Source of the DNA: Cladorhizidae sp. MBARI D1340-BT2
Lineage: Eukaryota > Porifera > Demospongiae > Poecilosclerida > Cladorhizidae
Assembly (NCBI GenBank): GCA_028752905.1
Contig: JAQNBH010000010.1
Span: 26,918,832 to 26,982,831, forward strand
Reading direction: 5' to 3'
Length of the DNA stretch: 64,000 nt
Below, piece after piece: positions 1-11,400 of the stretch. Within the stretch, counting starts at the first letter, position 1. The number at the start of each line of letters is the position of its first letter. The translations under genes and the position numbers were made by a program. Under the pieces are notes generated by a model. It was not told the origin of the DNA and made no database searches. It worked only from the letters and a program-made list of their open reading frames with translations.

Positions 1-161
1 GGGCAAGGTTTGTCTTGCTGCTGGATGTCAGCTATGCAGGCATGGCAGTAACTCTCCCCGCAGCAACTGGTGTAGGTCAGTCCCCTAGCCACCAGGGAAC
101 ACTGCTTGCAATAGAAGTGATCAAGCACTAAGTCTATAAACTCACACTGATAGCCCTCCAT
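1..161 (-). CDS. TRAF-like RING protein, 5' end only (cut by window edge)
   Basis: The minus strand opens with ATG at 161-159 and reads 53 codons to the window edge. The peptide starts MEGYQCEF and carries a RING-type cysteine series (CKQC, then CCGESYCHAC, then KPC) that would bind zinc. It is a close paralogue of the complete gene at 58496-59953, and the DNA also matches 59773-59953 well. In the TRAF family this N-terminal RING precedes TRAF zinc fingers, a coiled coil and a MATH domain; those lie outside the window here. The role is inferred from family: a cytoplasmic signalling adaptor and possible E3 ubiquitin ligase. No break is seen in the visible part, but whether the gene is intact cannot be told. 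Confidence 0.8.
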   Translation of the reverse strand, partial: MEGYQCEFIDLVLDHFYCKQCSLVARGLTYTSCCGESYCHACIADIQQQDKPC

Positions 162-371
162 TTTTACTCCGAGCACTTCCTTATATGGAAGTCCCTTTTG
201 TCAGGTCGTGCAGACGGAAGTATGACCACGCAACGCCGTATTGTGACCTGAAGCCTCCAGTAGCCGAAATCTTAGCGCCATGAACTTTTCCAATGAAACA
301 GCGTCACTGTATTTGTATAGTAGCCAGGAATGATCAGCAGTTTACCACAATTGTGTGTTGTTATTATTATT

Positions 372-479
<108 letters not shown>

Positions 480-555
480 GATGCTGCTGAGCCCACCACT
501 ACAGCACAGTATGAAACTATTAGACAGGGCCCAGCCAAGAAAAAACTGCATTTTT

Positions 556-935
556 TCCTGTCAAGGTTTTCTCAGTGGTTCCATCTTCTTGAACCACCCT
601 TATCCTTTGATATTAGCTTGAGGGCCACCCAGAATTTTGCCTCAAATCCAAGATGGCCGCTAAAATCCAAAATGACTGCCAAAATTACTGAAATTAGCCT
701 CTTAGCTTTTCCTGTGAAAGTTTTTTCAGTGTTTTTGTCATTCTGAACCTATACCCTTTGAAATTAGTTGGGGGCCTCCTAGGATTTGTCCTCAAAATCC
801 AAGATGGCTGCTCAAAATCCAAAATGCTGCCAAAATTATTTTAATTTTTATCTTACTTAATTTTTTCCCTTCCTGTCAGTGTTTTCTCCATTATCCGGAA
901 CCTACATCCTTTAAAATTAGCCTCGGGACTTTGAT
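556..935. repeat. degenerate tandem repeat, period about 155 bp, 2.5 copies
   Basis: Three successive blocks share the order: CCTGTCA/GTTTTCTCAGTG, a TCTTGAACC-like stretch, CCTTTGATATTAG, then CCAAGATGGC and CCAAAATG-type words. The third copy stops before the AAGATGG part. AAGATGG is a YY1-like word, but a regulatory role is not supported by anything else here. Confidence 0.7.
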
Positions 936-1503
936 CCAGACATCCCATATAGAAAGTGTGAAGAATTCATTGACTTAATTAAACTATAAATTATGGGTAT
1001 GTGCATAATGTGTGTGTGATAGAACATGGTGAGTGATAGTTAGTATTTATAGTATCTACAAATTAAACAAAATACAGTTCCAACATTCAGGAATGACAAC
1101 TACACTGATAATTAACAATTCAAGACACACACATCACCCAGGTACAGTGTATAAACTACTTCCAAGTCATGCCACAAAACCTCTATTACCTATGCACTAC
1201 ATTTGTCACTCCACCTCTTCCATTAAAGTGTGTGCTAACTTGATTTACCTGTGGTTTAATTAATGGTAGATAGTTTTATGGGTGTGTCAGGTGTGTTGTA
1301 CCAGATGTTCTTTGTGCAGTTAACCAGTTATGAGAGTCCAGCTTATGACAGAAAGTATCAAAGGACAACCTTTAAATAATTAATTGACAGGTATGTATAA
1401 TTGTCTTGTGAGTTAGGTTATTTGCCAGATGACATGCATTGCACAACTTGTCCAAAAACTTGACCAAAAATTTAATGACTTGAATTTATTCAGGATCAGC
1501 ACT
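936..1503. other. AT-rich DNA without recognisable genes
   Basis: Only a short open frame (1033-1263) with no recognisable motif and no coding bias that I can see. It may include 5' flanking remains of the pseudogene that follows. Confidence 0.6.
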
Positions 1504-3528
1504 ATGGCAGCTATACCATTTTTTAGTACAGTAGCTAATGACAGAAGACCATGCCTGCTGTGTAATGAAACTTTCAAAAACAAGGATGACATCTTAAATA
1601 TAACAATAAGTGACTGGAAACTCTCCAAATACAGATGGTTGAGTGTTGATAAGAATGTATGTTCTCATCCTCTTTACACTAAATTCCGATTAGCTGCACC
1701 AAGACTGTCCAGTCACCACAAGGATATGTTTATTCACAAAGGGTGCCAAATCACATTTCGAAATCGAGTGGAATGAAAGGAAACTCAAGCCAGTCAACTT
1801 AGGCAATCTGGTTCAGAATCTGTTCCTGGGCCCAGTGGAATAGACAGCAAATCATATACAACACAGAAGAAGCGTGTCTGCTTTATCTCTAATTTGGAGA
1901 TAAGTGCTGACAGTAAACAGTATAACAATAGTGGCCTTGGGAGATGCTCAGAAGGTAATGCTTTCAGAAAGATTAAAAGTCAAATGGACTTAAAAATCAA
2001 TGATCAGGAGAACAAGTACTACGCTGCTGCCAAGCGTTTGGATGTATTATTCAGTGGAGCATCCTATGATGGTTTTGCAATTGATCTTTACTACCACAAG
2101 ACATGTTATATGAACTTCACCTATGCTTATGATCATAAAAAATCCTCTGCACATGATATCAGGAAAGATGAGTTAGGGTCAGAAGTTATTGACCAGTTTT
2201 TCCGGTTATTTAACCTTTTGACAGAGTTTGGAAGATGTGAAAGAGTTGAGCCAAGATCATGACCTTGATGATCCACCAATCAAGAAAACATTTACCTTAA
2301 AGCAAAAGCTGATGGAGAAATTTGGTGATTCAATTGATTTTCATGTGGTTGGTAAGTGCCTCATAGTGCACCCTAGTAGAGTAAATCCCATCATGTATTC
2401 AGCAGCTACACTTCAAGGCCATTGACTCCGAGAAGATGACTTGACCAAAGTGTTCTCGAGATTGATTCGTCGTAAGATTTCACAGAGGGAATCTGCAAAA
2501 TGCCCCCTTGAAGCACAAGAGTTGATTGATCTGCTTGATAATGGCAAACCACTGTGCTGCATCTACAATGCTATTTGCTGTCGATAGATCCCAAGAGATC
2601 AAAACATATCCTTGGCTATGTCATAGTTCCGAGCAATTCTCAAGCAGAGAAAATATCAGCTTTGAGTCAGAGTTGGGAAAAGATGGTCCACCAATAGTAA
2701 CTGCCCTGAGTCTGACAATACATAGACTCACAGGTAGTAAAGAAGCAACCACTTTACTAAATCGATGTGGAGTAGGAATACCCTATACCGATGTCCACCA
2801 TTTGAACAACAAATGGGCGAAGTCTTTATCAATGGAGTGCAAGAAGATGCTCCCTCCAGGTTTCATAAAAGGCCGCAGTGTGCATATAACGTTTGATAAC
2901 TTGATAACTCTGATGGGAAACAACAGACACTAACTGGGGCACATACCACTCACCACACAACTGGAACTATATTCCAGGCTAGGTATCTAATTAGTGATAC
3001 CACAACCAGCTCAACATCCAAACCAGTGCAGTCCGATATCATTGACCAAGAGATATCCGATTATGGTTCTTTAGAAATAAGACACTCCCTCCATCATTCC
3101 CCAATTTCAATGATGACTACAAAAACTCCCCGTTGCTAGATGACGCAATGACATTGAACATTGCCTGGGTTTTGGTTGGTACCATTGGTGATAACTGCCT
3201 AAAAGAATGTTTTCCGGATGTTGAAAAAGATGTACTGGGCCCGGTTGGTTCTTGGATAACATTCATAAAAGGTGTGACTGACTGCTCAACTACTAAATGC
3301 AAGCTAGAATATCTTCCTGTAGTTCCATTGCCACCAGATGACAAAGTCATTAAGTGGTACATGGATATGAAGTGCAGATTGCAAATGACCTTGAGCTGGG
3401 TCATATATTTGCCCATGCTGATGAAGCTAAACATAACAGGATTATTACAGAATGAAATTGATCATGCTTCAGCGTCATCGCAAAGAGATAGCAATCTAAC
3501 TGATATAAAATTTTACCACCACGAGTAA
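1504..3528 (+). pseudogene. decayed copy of a multi-copy uncharacterised invertebrate protein family
   Basis: Reading begins at ATG 1504 (MAAIPFF) and can be followed in pieces to about 3528. Landmarks are a Cys pair CLLC, YHKTCYMNF (a Cys/His-rich N-terminal part), FHVVGKCLIVHPS, LTKVFSRLIRRKIS, RLTGSKEATTLLNRCG and YLPVVPLPPDDKVIKWY. I recognise this order from large uncharacterised proteins repeated many times in cnidarian and sponge genomes; their function is unknown and a mobile-element origin is likely. The copy is dead. There is an in-frame TGA at 1774-1776 with homology continuing in the same frame, a frame change near 2220, a TGA near 2423, a TAG near 2585, a frameshifting 8-bp duplication at 2895-2910 and another shift near 3380. 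Confidence 0.75.
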
Positions 3529-4259
3529 TACAATCATGTCGAAATTTAGTGTACCCAACTGGTATAAAAAATATCCAAGTTTAGTTAAGCAAATTATGTC
3601 ATAATCAGCTGCAAAAATAAAGCAAAAATAAAAGCTTGAATTAATTATTGATGGCACAACCTACGTATATATATACATCAAACATACCAGAAGCGAGCAT
3701 AGACATGCTTCAGAGGAGTTTTGGTTTCTAGGTACAGGGGGTCGTGAGGGGGAAGGAAAAGGGACTTTAGATACCAGTGTGCAAGCATAGCAAGAGCTAG
3801 ATGTTACACTAAGTGATATTTGTTATAGATGTTATACCAAGTCATGTTACACTACGTGATAGATGTTACACTAAGTGGCAAATCATCCTCAGTCTGATTA
3901 ACTCGCTCCAACTTAGAGACATGATCATGAAGCTTCTTATTGACCAACAACTTTGATCAAAAAAATTTGATGTGTTTTTTTTGCCAACTCCAGAGTCAAT
4001 AACTTCCCATCTTTCCTTTAGCAAAATAGACTTCACTTTTGTTTCAGCAGAACCTTTTCTTAACATTGACCTTACTTATCTTTGTCTTGTGGCTTGCTTG
4101 AATGTCCCAAAAGGAGCATACCCTCTAGAGCCTGTTTAGCCAAATCAGACCGTGAGATCTGGGTTTTCCAAACCTCAACTATCCTTACTTGTGGGGAGAC
4201 CAGGTTGTCTCCCCCACCAGGCAGGTGGACCAGATAACAGGCAGAAACCCTTAACTAGT
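3529..4259. other. intergenic DNA, nothing assigned
   Basis: AT-rich sequence with short tandem words around 3800-3875 (GATGTTACACTA, repeated). A 66-codon minus-strand frame at 3866-4066 shows no family features and I do not call it. Confidence 0.5.
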
Positions 4260-4640
4260 GAGTGGAGGTTCTTTACATTACGAGCATGAATATGTTTGAT
4301 TTTTAGATCACTAGCAGATCGAAATGTTCAGATGGGTTGTTTTTTAGAGATTTTACAACAAATAAGATATCATTTAGTTATTAGTCTTAAGGGAAGACTA
4401 ATAAGGCGATCATTGTAGTCTGATGAATAATCTAAGGATGAACTTCATTGCTCTTCTTTGGATCTTTTCCAATGGAACAAAGTCGTTCTTGAGATGAGGG
4501 TGCCAGATTGGAGAGGCATACATGAGTAGAGACTTGACTAGAGTGAAGTAAAGTTGATTCTTTGCACTCGCTGTGTTGCAATGTTGGAAAATACACCGAA
4601 GAAGCCCCAGGGACTTGAAAGATTTACCAATTATGTATAC
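4260..4640 (-). pseudogene. LINE reverse-transcriptase 3' remnant
   Basis: Read on the minus strand from 4640, the frame gives FKSLGLLRCIFQHCNTA, then LYFTLVKSLLMYASPIWHP and PLEKIQRRAMKFIL. This is the typical C-terminal part of a LINE (jockey/CR1-like) RT ORF, where 'SP.W.P' and 'LERIQRRATKFI' are recurrent. A one-base shift after MKFIL restores DYNDRLISLPL, and weaker similarity continues to about 4260 with stops. The element is 5'-truncated and non-functional. It abuts the foldback sequence starting at 4646, which probably lost its other arm at this junction. Confidence 0.72.
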
Positions 4641-4645
4641 GGTGG

Positions 4646-5035
4646 CCGTTAAAAATTTATTACCTGCACGGGTGGAAAATTGAAGGCGTTGACAATCAAC
4701 GCCTTCAATTTTGCACCCACGTGTCTGACCAGGTAATAAATTTTTAACGCCTATTTCAAACGGTCATTGTACGCTCTAGAGCAGCCACTCGTACCATTTT
4801 CAATTTTTTTGGCACTTCGCAACTCGGATTGGTTTTGGACGGCGATTTTGGGGTGCAGCTTTTTGAGGTCCCTCCGCTTTAGGGTCTAGTAACTTGCCTA
4901 TAGTTATACCTATGATACATATTTTAGTATCAAAAGAGAGCACACAGAGAGACCTATCTTTTGAGCTATATATCAAGTCCATACCATGAAGTTTGCATAA
5001 TCTACTGAGCTCTAAAGTTGTAACCACAGGTTTAA
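4646..5035. mobile_element. half copy of a foldback element (central hairpin plus one arm)
   Basis: 4647-4754 is an imperfect inverted repeat: GTTAAAAATTTATTACC ... GGTAATAAATTTTTAAC with an inner stem on each side of CAACGCCTTCAATTTT. From about 4862 to 5022 the DNA matches the arms of the foldback element at 38698-39365 (shared words CCTATCTTTTGAGCTATAT and CCATACCATGAAGTTT). The left arm expected before 4647 is missing and LINE sequence sits there instead. Confidence 0.7.
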
Positions 5036-5436
5036 AAAATTAAAATTAAAATTTGCAACTGTCCCTCCAATTGGAGAACTCAAAATTCAGGGCCACTGGA
5101 CGTACGTAACCGCGCACATAACGGTTCAGAGGTCGAAGGTGCAGACCTGCGAGACAATCAGCTGACTGCAGGCGGAAGCTTGGGCCCAGCTTTGTAGGAG
5201 AGCCTAGCTCACGGCCATAGATGTCTGCTAGGCATCCATGAGCTGAGCTCCCCACCAAGCGGGGCCTAGGCACCCAGCAACAGTCAAAACAACGTAACTG
5301 CGAAGATTTTCTGGCGGTTATCCCCCAGGCAAAATATAAATATAAGCAACCTTGACCTCTTCAAGGCCTAGGAATGTAAAACTCCTTATGAAGCACATCA
5401 ATACTAACCTCGTTGAACTTTGACTTCTTGAGACCA
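5036..5436. other. MIC13 upstream region
   Basis: Contains a GC-richer block (about 5100-5290) unlike its AT-rich surroundings. It could be a decayed SINE or a promoter-proximal region; I see no tRNA box or TATA element convincing enough to call. Confidence 0.4.
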
Positions 5437-8400
5437 ATGGCGGTCTTGTTGAAGTATTTGTCCATTATTCCTGCTGCCCTGAGGATAGGGCTAGCAGGAG
5501 GAGTTACCTATGGCACTGTTAAGGCTGATGTGTGGTCAGACTCTTCAAAAAGTAGAGAAAAACTTGAGCATATGAAGCAGGCAGTACAAAAAGAGATCCA
5601 ATACACGAGAGAGTCGGAGAAAGAAACTGTAAGTGCAAAGCGGATGTGTGTGTTTTTTCCTATCCAATATACAATACATATGCTAACACTTATCCTGGCC
5701 TTGCTATACTCAAAGTGCTCTATCAACAATGCATCGCAAGCAGTTGTTTGTCTTCTAAAACCAGGCCCTTCTGCAGCACCAGGTGTCTGGTGCTGGAGAA
5801 GGGCCGGGGATACTTGACATGTTCCTGTGTACTCTACTCTAGTCACATGCTCGAGGAATTTTAATGAAGCTCTGGGAATTTAATCTTGTGCCAGATGCAC
5901 TGCTCTGAGCCCGTCTCTGCCTTGCTGGAGTTTAGAGATGCTTGTAAACAGAAGAGACCACATGGATTATCCTCCTGTGTGTCCTGATTACAACACCAGT
6001 CTACCCCAGCTTCAGTGCAGATACACTACAAGCATCATTCTGGCATGGATACTGGTGAAATGACAATTTCAATTGCAGCTCATTGGCTCCACCGATATTT
6101 CAGCAAGGGAAAAAAAACATGTCGCTTGCAGGGTTTCATTTAGGGGGGGCAGGGGGGGATGGCTGCCTGCCCTTGGAACCTTTTTGCCCCTCCCCCTTGG
6201 TACCTTTTTGGCCCCCCCTGGAAATTTTATTATTAAAATTCTTATTGATGTTGATAAGTGCTTGACATCATGCTCCCCCTTAAAATATCCAGATTCCTCC
6301 AGTTGTCCCCCCCTTGGACAATTTTCTAAATGAAACCCTGACTTGTCTCCAGAGGATTTCCCAGTGCAATGATTTGGTAGAGGGTCTCTGCTACATGCTA
6401 TATGTTATTTTGGTAAAGGGTCTCTGGTCACGCGACTACATTTGCTATTGATGATTGCTACTGTGTATATATGTTATGCACAAGATAAGGAATGTGCTCA
6501 ATCGTAGAATTCTTGTTTGGGCTTGATCAATCCTGGATCCTCGTGCCAATTCCAAGGACATTAGTTAACCCTTTAACGGTCACGGGCGCTTTAAAGCGCC
6601 CTAAGAAGTCTCGCAGTTAAAAAATTCATAAAAAATAGATCGTTCGAACTTACCCCCATAAAAATATTATTAAACGACGCCTAAAACGTTGCTCTATCAC
6701 GTGGTATTCACAAAACAATGACAGCATAACGGTTGCTAAGGACTTTGAACCCGGAAAAATCATGGCTAAGCGCTTGAACGTTAGCGATGTGCTGCTTTTA
6801 CTGGAAGACGACGATTTCGGCCTTTCTGGAGCGGATGACAGTGATTTTGAAGGCGGAGGTGTTGAGAGCTACCTTCCCAGAGCAAACCCTGAGCTTAGTC
6901 ACTCAGAAGTAACGGAGGAAGATGAAGATCCAATAGATATAGTTTCTGATGACAGCTCCAGCTCTAGTGATAAGAGTCTTACTCAGCCTTTAGGTAAGTA
7001 TTACTGTTCAAAATGGTATAGAATATAAAAATATCTGTTTCTATGTCCACAGTTTTTGGATCTACACAAAGTCACAGCAGTCCCACCTCTCACAGAGCTC
7101 AAATACCCATCAGTCACGGTGTCTCATCGTGACTGATGGGTATTTGAGCTCTGTGATGTAAGCTTTCTTCTGTTTTTCATAATTCCATGCTGCAGTCTGG
7201 TCATTATGGTTGAAATTTGTGTACCTGCAAATGTATAAAACATGTTATCATAAAATATACTTGAAAATAGAACAATAATTGACTTGAAATTCAAAAATTA
7301 ATTACTAAAACCACAATTACAACCACATACTTTGTTGCTAGGCAACATAAACCACACCTACATATGAAGTAACTATGTGTGATTCCAAAAATATATGGTT
7401 GCTATGGACTTTAATAAATATTTGAGACAATACAGTTAATTTTAATAATGGTAGCAATATTTATTTTTTTAAACCGACCATGAAAGGGTTAAGCTTGCTT
7501 CAATCAAGGAATTACTTGTGCTCAGTCCGTGAGAATTTGAAGATGCTCAATCATAGAACTGTCGTTCATATCATTAGCTATGTAACTTTGTAATAAAAAA
7601 AAATGCTAGGTAGTTCAAACAATGCTGGCTCTAATGGTCGAAGACTGGACTAGTTGTAAAACACAACAGTAATGCAATACATGGCAAAGCTGTTAAGGGG
7701 GAAAGAAGGCTGCGTATCGCATAGTCTCATATAAAGTACCATATCTTTGCTCGCATTCACTCTAGTTTCCCAATTTATATATCAAATTATAGCTTGCAGT
7801 CTATGCTTTCTAATGGTAAGTCTCTTTTGTCATTTAGTTTCGCCATAATTTTTTCCTGGCTCATTATAGGCTCTTCCAGTGCGGACCGTAAGCCGTTAAG
7901 TAAACCACGTTGCAGTAACGACCTTTGCGAGGCTCTTATTCGGTCTATTAGTCAATCATAATGAGCACTACAAACTGCGCGTCTTGAAATTTCGAAAAAA
8001 AGTTTTTTTGTTGCATTTTCTGAACATAGCTTTATGACATCACGTTACATTTCCATCTATAGGTATTTTTTAGTAATCCTATCAAACAAAAACTCTCGCG
8101 CAAGTTGTAGAATATAAAATTTGCTTTCAAATGAAATAAAAAAATTTATGAAAGAATAAAAAATATTCAAGTTATCATTTGAACGGTTTTTCAAAAATCA
8201 CTTCAGAGATATTGAGCCTTGAAGTCCAAGCAGTTTGTAATCACATCCCAGCTGCCCCTGCTTCACTAGAATACATCCCCTCATTACTAGAATTGTGTGT
8301 GTACAAACAAAATGTTGAAAGCAACCAATTGACTTTCACAGTCCTTTATTTTTTCAACAACAGCAGTATCCTACATCCTAACTACAACTTCAAAACCAAC

Positions 8401-11400
8401 AATAATTATATATATATACATACACATATATTAAAGACGCATCAGACTTGTTACGTTGCTTTGCTAATATTGAATTAGCAAACATAAACACGTCATCATT
8501 TGCAGGGCTCCCATGCCCAGGTCCATCCATCGTCGCCCTCCACACATGTCTTCCGACACCCTCCAGTAATCCCTGAAAAACAATAGAACACAAACAAAAG
8601 TCATCCTCCAGTAATTTCTAAGCTTGACAAAAATACACATAAACAAAAGTATCTTCCAGTAATCTTTGTTTGGAATCTCTGTTTGACAATAGAAAGCAAG
8701 ACACAAAAAAAAAATGTTACAGGTCCCCCTTGCCAGGACCATACAATGCTCCGCCCTCCATTGAAACTCTGCTGCCTCTCGATGGCAAGCCCGACACTTG
8801 TTGCACTCCCGTTTATGTGCATTTGTATACCCATCACTAATTAATGTGTGTGTACCTAAGCTTCAGTCTCTCCACTGAACGCTAAAAAAGTTTTTGTGTT
8901 CCTACAACTTCCATAGAAACCGAAGAGCCTTCAAAATTGGCTTCACAATTTACCTTGTGACCCTCAATTTACAGGGTTGTATACAGAAATTTTGCCAAGG
9001 GGGGGCGAACTTGAGATATGGAAAAATAAGGGGGGGCGAGAATGATACAATGATGGTGTATGTAATGTATAAGGGTGGTGTCTAATTTCAAGGGGGGGGG
9101 GCGAGAATGATACAAGGGGGGGCGAATGCCCCCCCCCGCCCCCCCCTAAATCAAACCATTCTGTGTAACTTGCTTCTGTTTCATCTTCAGGTCTTCGCAC
9201 ACAAGCTTGACAGAAATTATACATAAGATAATAATCTAAAACCTCTCCAGTGTCCCAACCAAGCCATAATTTGATTTGTGGCCCTGTCTAAGCCATGTGC
9301 CGTCAACAGTAATACTAACATCAATGATGTCTTCATTCCTAACCCTATAAAAATCATGTAACCTATGAGCGGCATCCAACATACCTCTGTTACTGCATTT
9401 GCGTCACTCCCTATTGACCTAGTATATTTTTAAAAAACAAGTGGAACTAAGAGGGGGGAACATATCCATGACTGCAGCGATGTCTTCCAGACCAGAATGA
9501 CTAATTCCAGCAATGCGAGCACCCATGACTGGATGTTCAAAGAATGCTTCTACAGATACAGGGTTTGAGATGTCTCGAGTGTTACTACAATTTGAACAAA
9601 AAGTAAACCATGCCTGCCCTACGGGCTTCAGTTGCAAGGGAGCTCAGTTACCAACTTATTACACCTTTCTATGACCTCTCTAAGCTTATCTAAGTTTATT
9701 ATATGATTACCCTTACCTAGTTCTCCAACACCACCCGAGTCCAAAGAGGTAGAGCCAGTAGATCCAGTAGCAACAGCCACAGAAGCAGCTGAACGATCCA
9801 TGAGAGCCAACTTCTTCCTGGTCATAGTCACTTGTCATAGTCACCAATGGAACTGGCCTCTCTTCAGACATTTGCAATTGATTGCAAGGTAAGTGAAGGT
9901 TCACAGAAGGCGCTACCCCACCCACAGGATCCAAGAGACTCACTAACAAAGGAAAGGAAACAGCTAGTAACTTTTTAGTATGGAGATAAACATTAAAACT
10001 TGCCTTGCGCGGCTACTGTGACAGGCTCAACAACAGCCGCCTGTAGGGCTTTCTTCTTCTTGTCTTCACTCTTCTTGAATCCTTGGCCTTTCTGTTTAAA
10101 ATGCTTCTCTGTTCTCTTCCCCATAACTCAACAGTGTAAAAGTTTCAAGTGAACCTTGACCTAAAAAAACGTGCTCATCTTAGCGGTTGCGCACTACCCT
10201 CCCACCTGGCCAATTCATTGCGCAAACGACTGGTAAGGGTCTCCATGAAATTGGCAACATTTTGATATATAAAAACTGTATTTTGGGTAGGCGATCATCG
10301 CCGCCCGCCCGATTGTAGCCAGGTAAGACTAGGAGAGAACCTCTTCCAATGTGAAGTGAAATGAAATGAAATGGAATAATAATGCACTGTATAAAAATGG
10401 CTATATCTTCTGATGCAAGTATTCACTTGCTCTGAAACTTGAAACTCAAACTCCAGACATATTATGAACCCTTTTGGGCCCATAAAAAAAAATTTGAAAA
10501 AATATGTGTTTTCAGCCCTCTTCCCCCCTTAAGACACTGAAGGGTTGTCTTTACATCTGCTTTTTGGTGTGTGTGTGTGGGGGGGGGGGGGGGGGGGGGG
10601 ATTGTTGCCAGTTAAAGAAAAATAAAGAACTCCCCCAAAAACAAATGATGTCAGCTGAAAAACACATTGCAAATGATGCTATTTCTACTCAACTGATGTG
10701 ATATTAGGTATTACATTATTGTACATGTATGTTGGGATGAGGGCTTGTGTGATGCCCCGGACTTTTACATCAGTTCCAATCAATAAAATATGAAATATTG
10801 TAGCATTACGCATTACGACGAACTCAATAATCATCTCTCCTGACATTTCAACTAGATGCTCCAGCCTTCCTTCAGGAATGGTGACTTTAACGGTCGAAGA
10901 CTATGATGGAAGGCTAGAGCATCTAGTCGAAGTGTCGAGAGAGTAAAATTCAAGTTGATTATTGAGAAGGCCATTGTAATTTTATTATGTCAACTGAGAG
11001 TTTGAGTATAGCAGTTAAACAAGGAGCATCATGATTTGAGTCCTGTACGCCGCTCGCCAAAATTGACCAATGGGGAGGGATCATTCTCATCCTGGAATTA
11101 AAACGAAAAGGGGTGGGGTCGGGGAGATATACTGTAATAATAATAGTTGGTAAAGGGTCTTCTTCACCCAACAGAAAGCATTCATATCGAAACAGAAAAA
11201 ACCACAATATTCCCATACCAAATGATGTGTAAAGTACATACAAAATTATTGCATAACATATTCTCACATGCAGTTTGCATCGTTACACTTCCATGGTCTA
11301 CAGCTACTGAATACATAGCTGCCAACCTTGGTGAAGAACCATAGTTCTCCCCAGGACGTTTAAGAATAGCGGTGCGTACCATAGTTCTCCCCAGGACGTT

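Larger units (their letters stand above)
6569..7488. mobile_element. piggyBac-like deletion derivative flanked by TTAA
   Basis: Both ends are bordered by TTAA (6565-6568 and 7489-7492). Termini are CCCTTTAACGGTC on the left and, read inward from the right, CCCTTTCATGGTC. TTAA target duplication and CCCT-type ends are characteristic of piggyBac. A subterminal 18-bp palindrome (GGGCGCTTTAAAGCGCCC, about 6584-6601) follows the left end. The 920-bp element keeps one transposase-like exon and has lost the catalytic part, so it would need a transposase from elsewhere. Confidence 0.75.

Noticed and set aside
8179..8478. 99-codon plus-strand ORF
   Set aside because: AT-rich, low-information composition, no motif, and no splice context.
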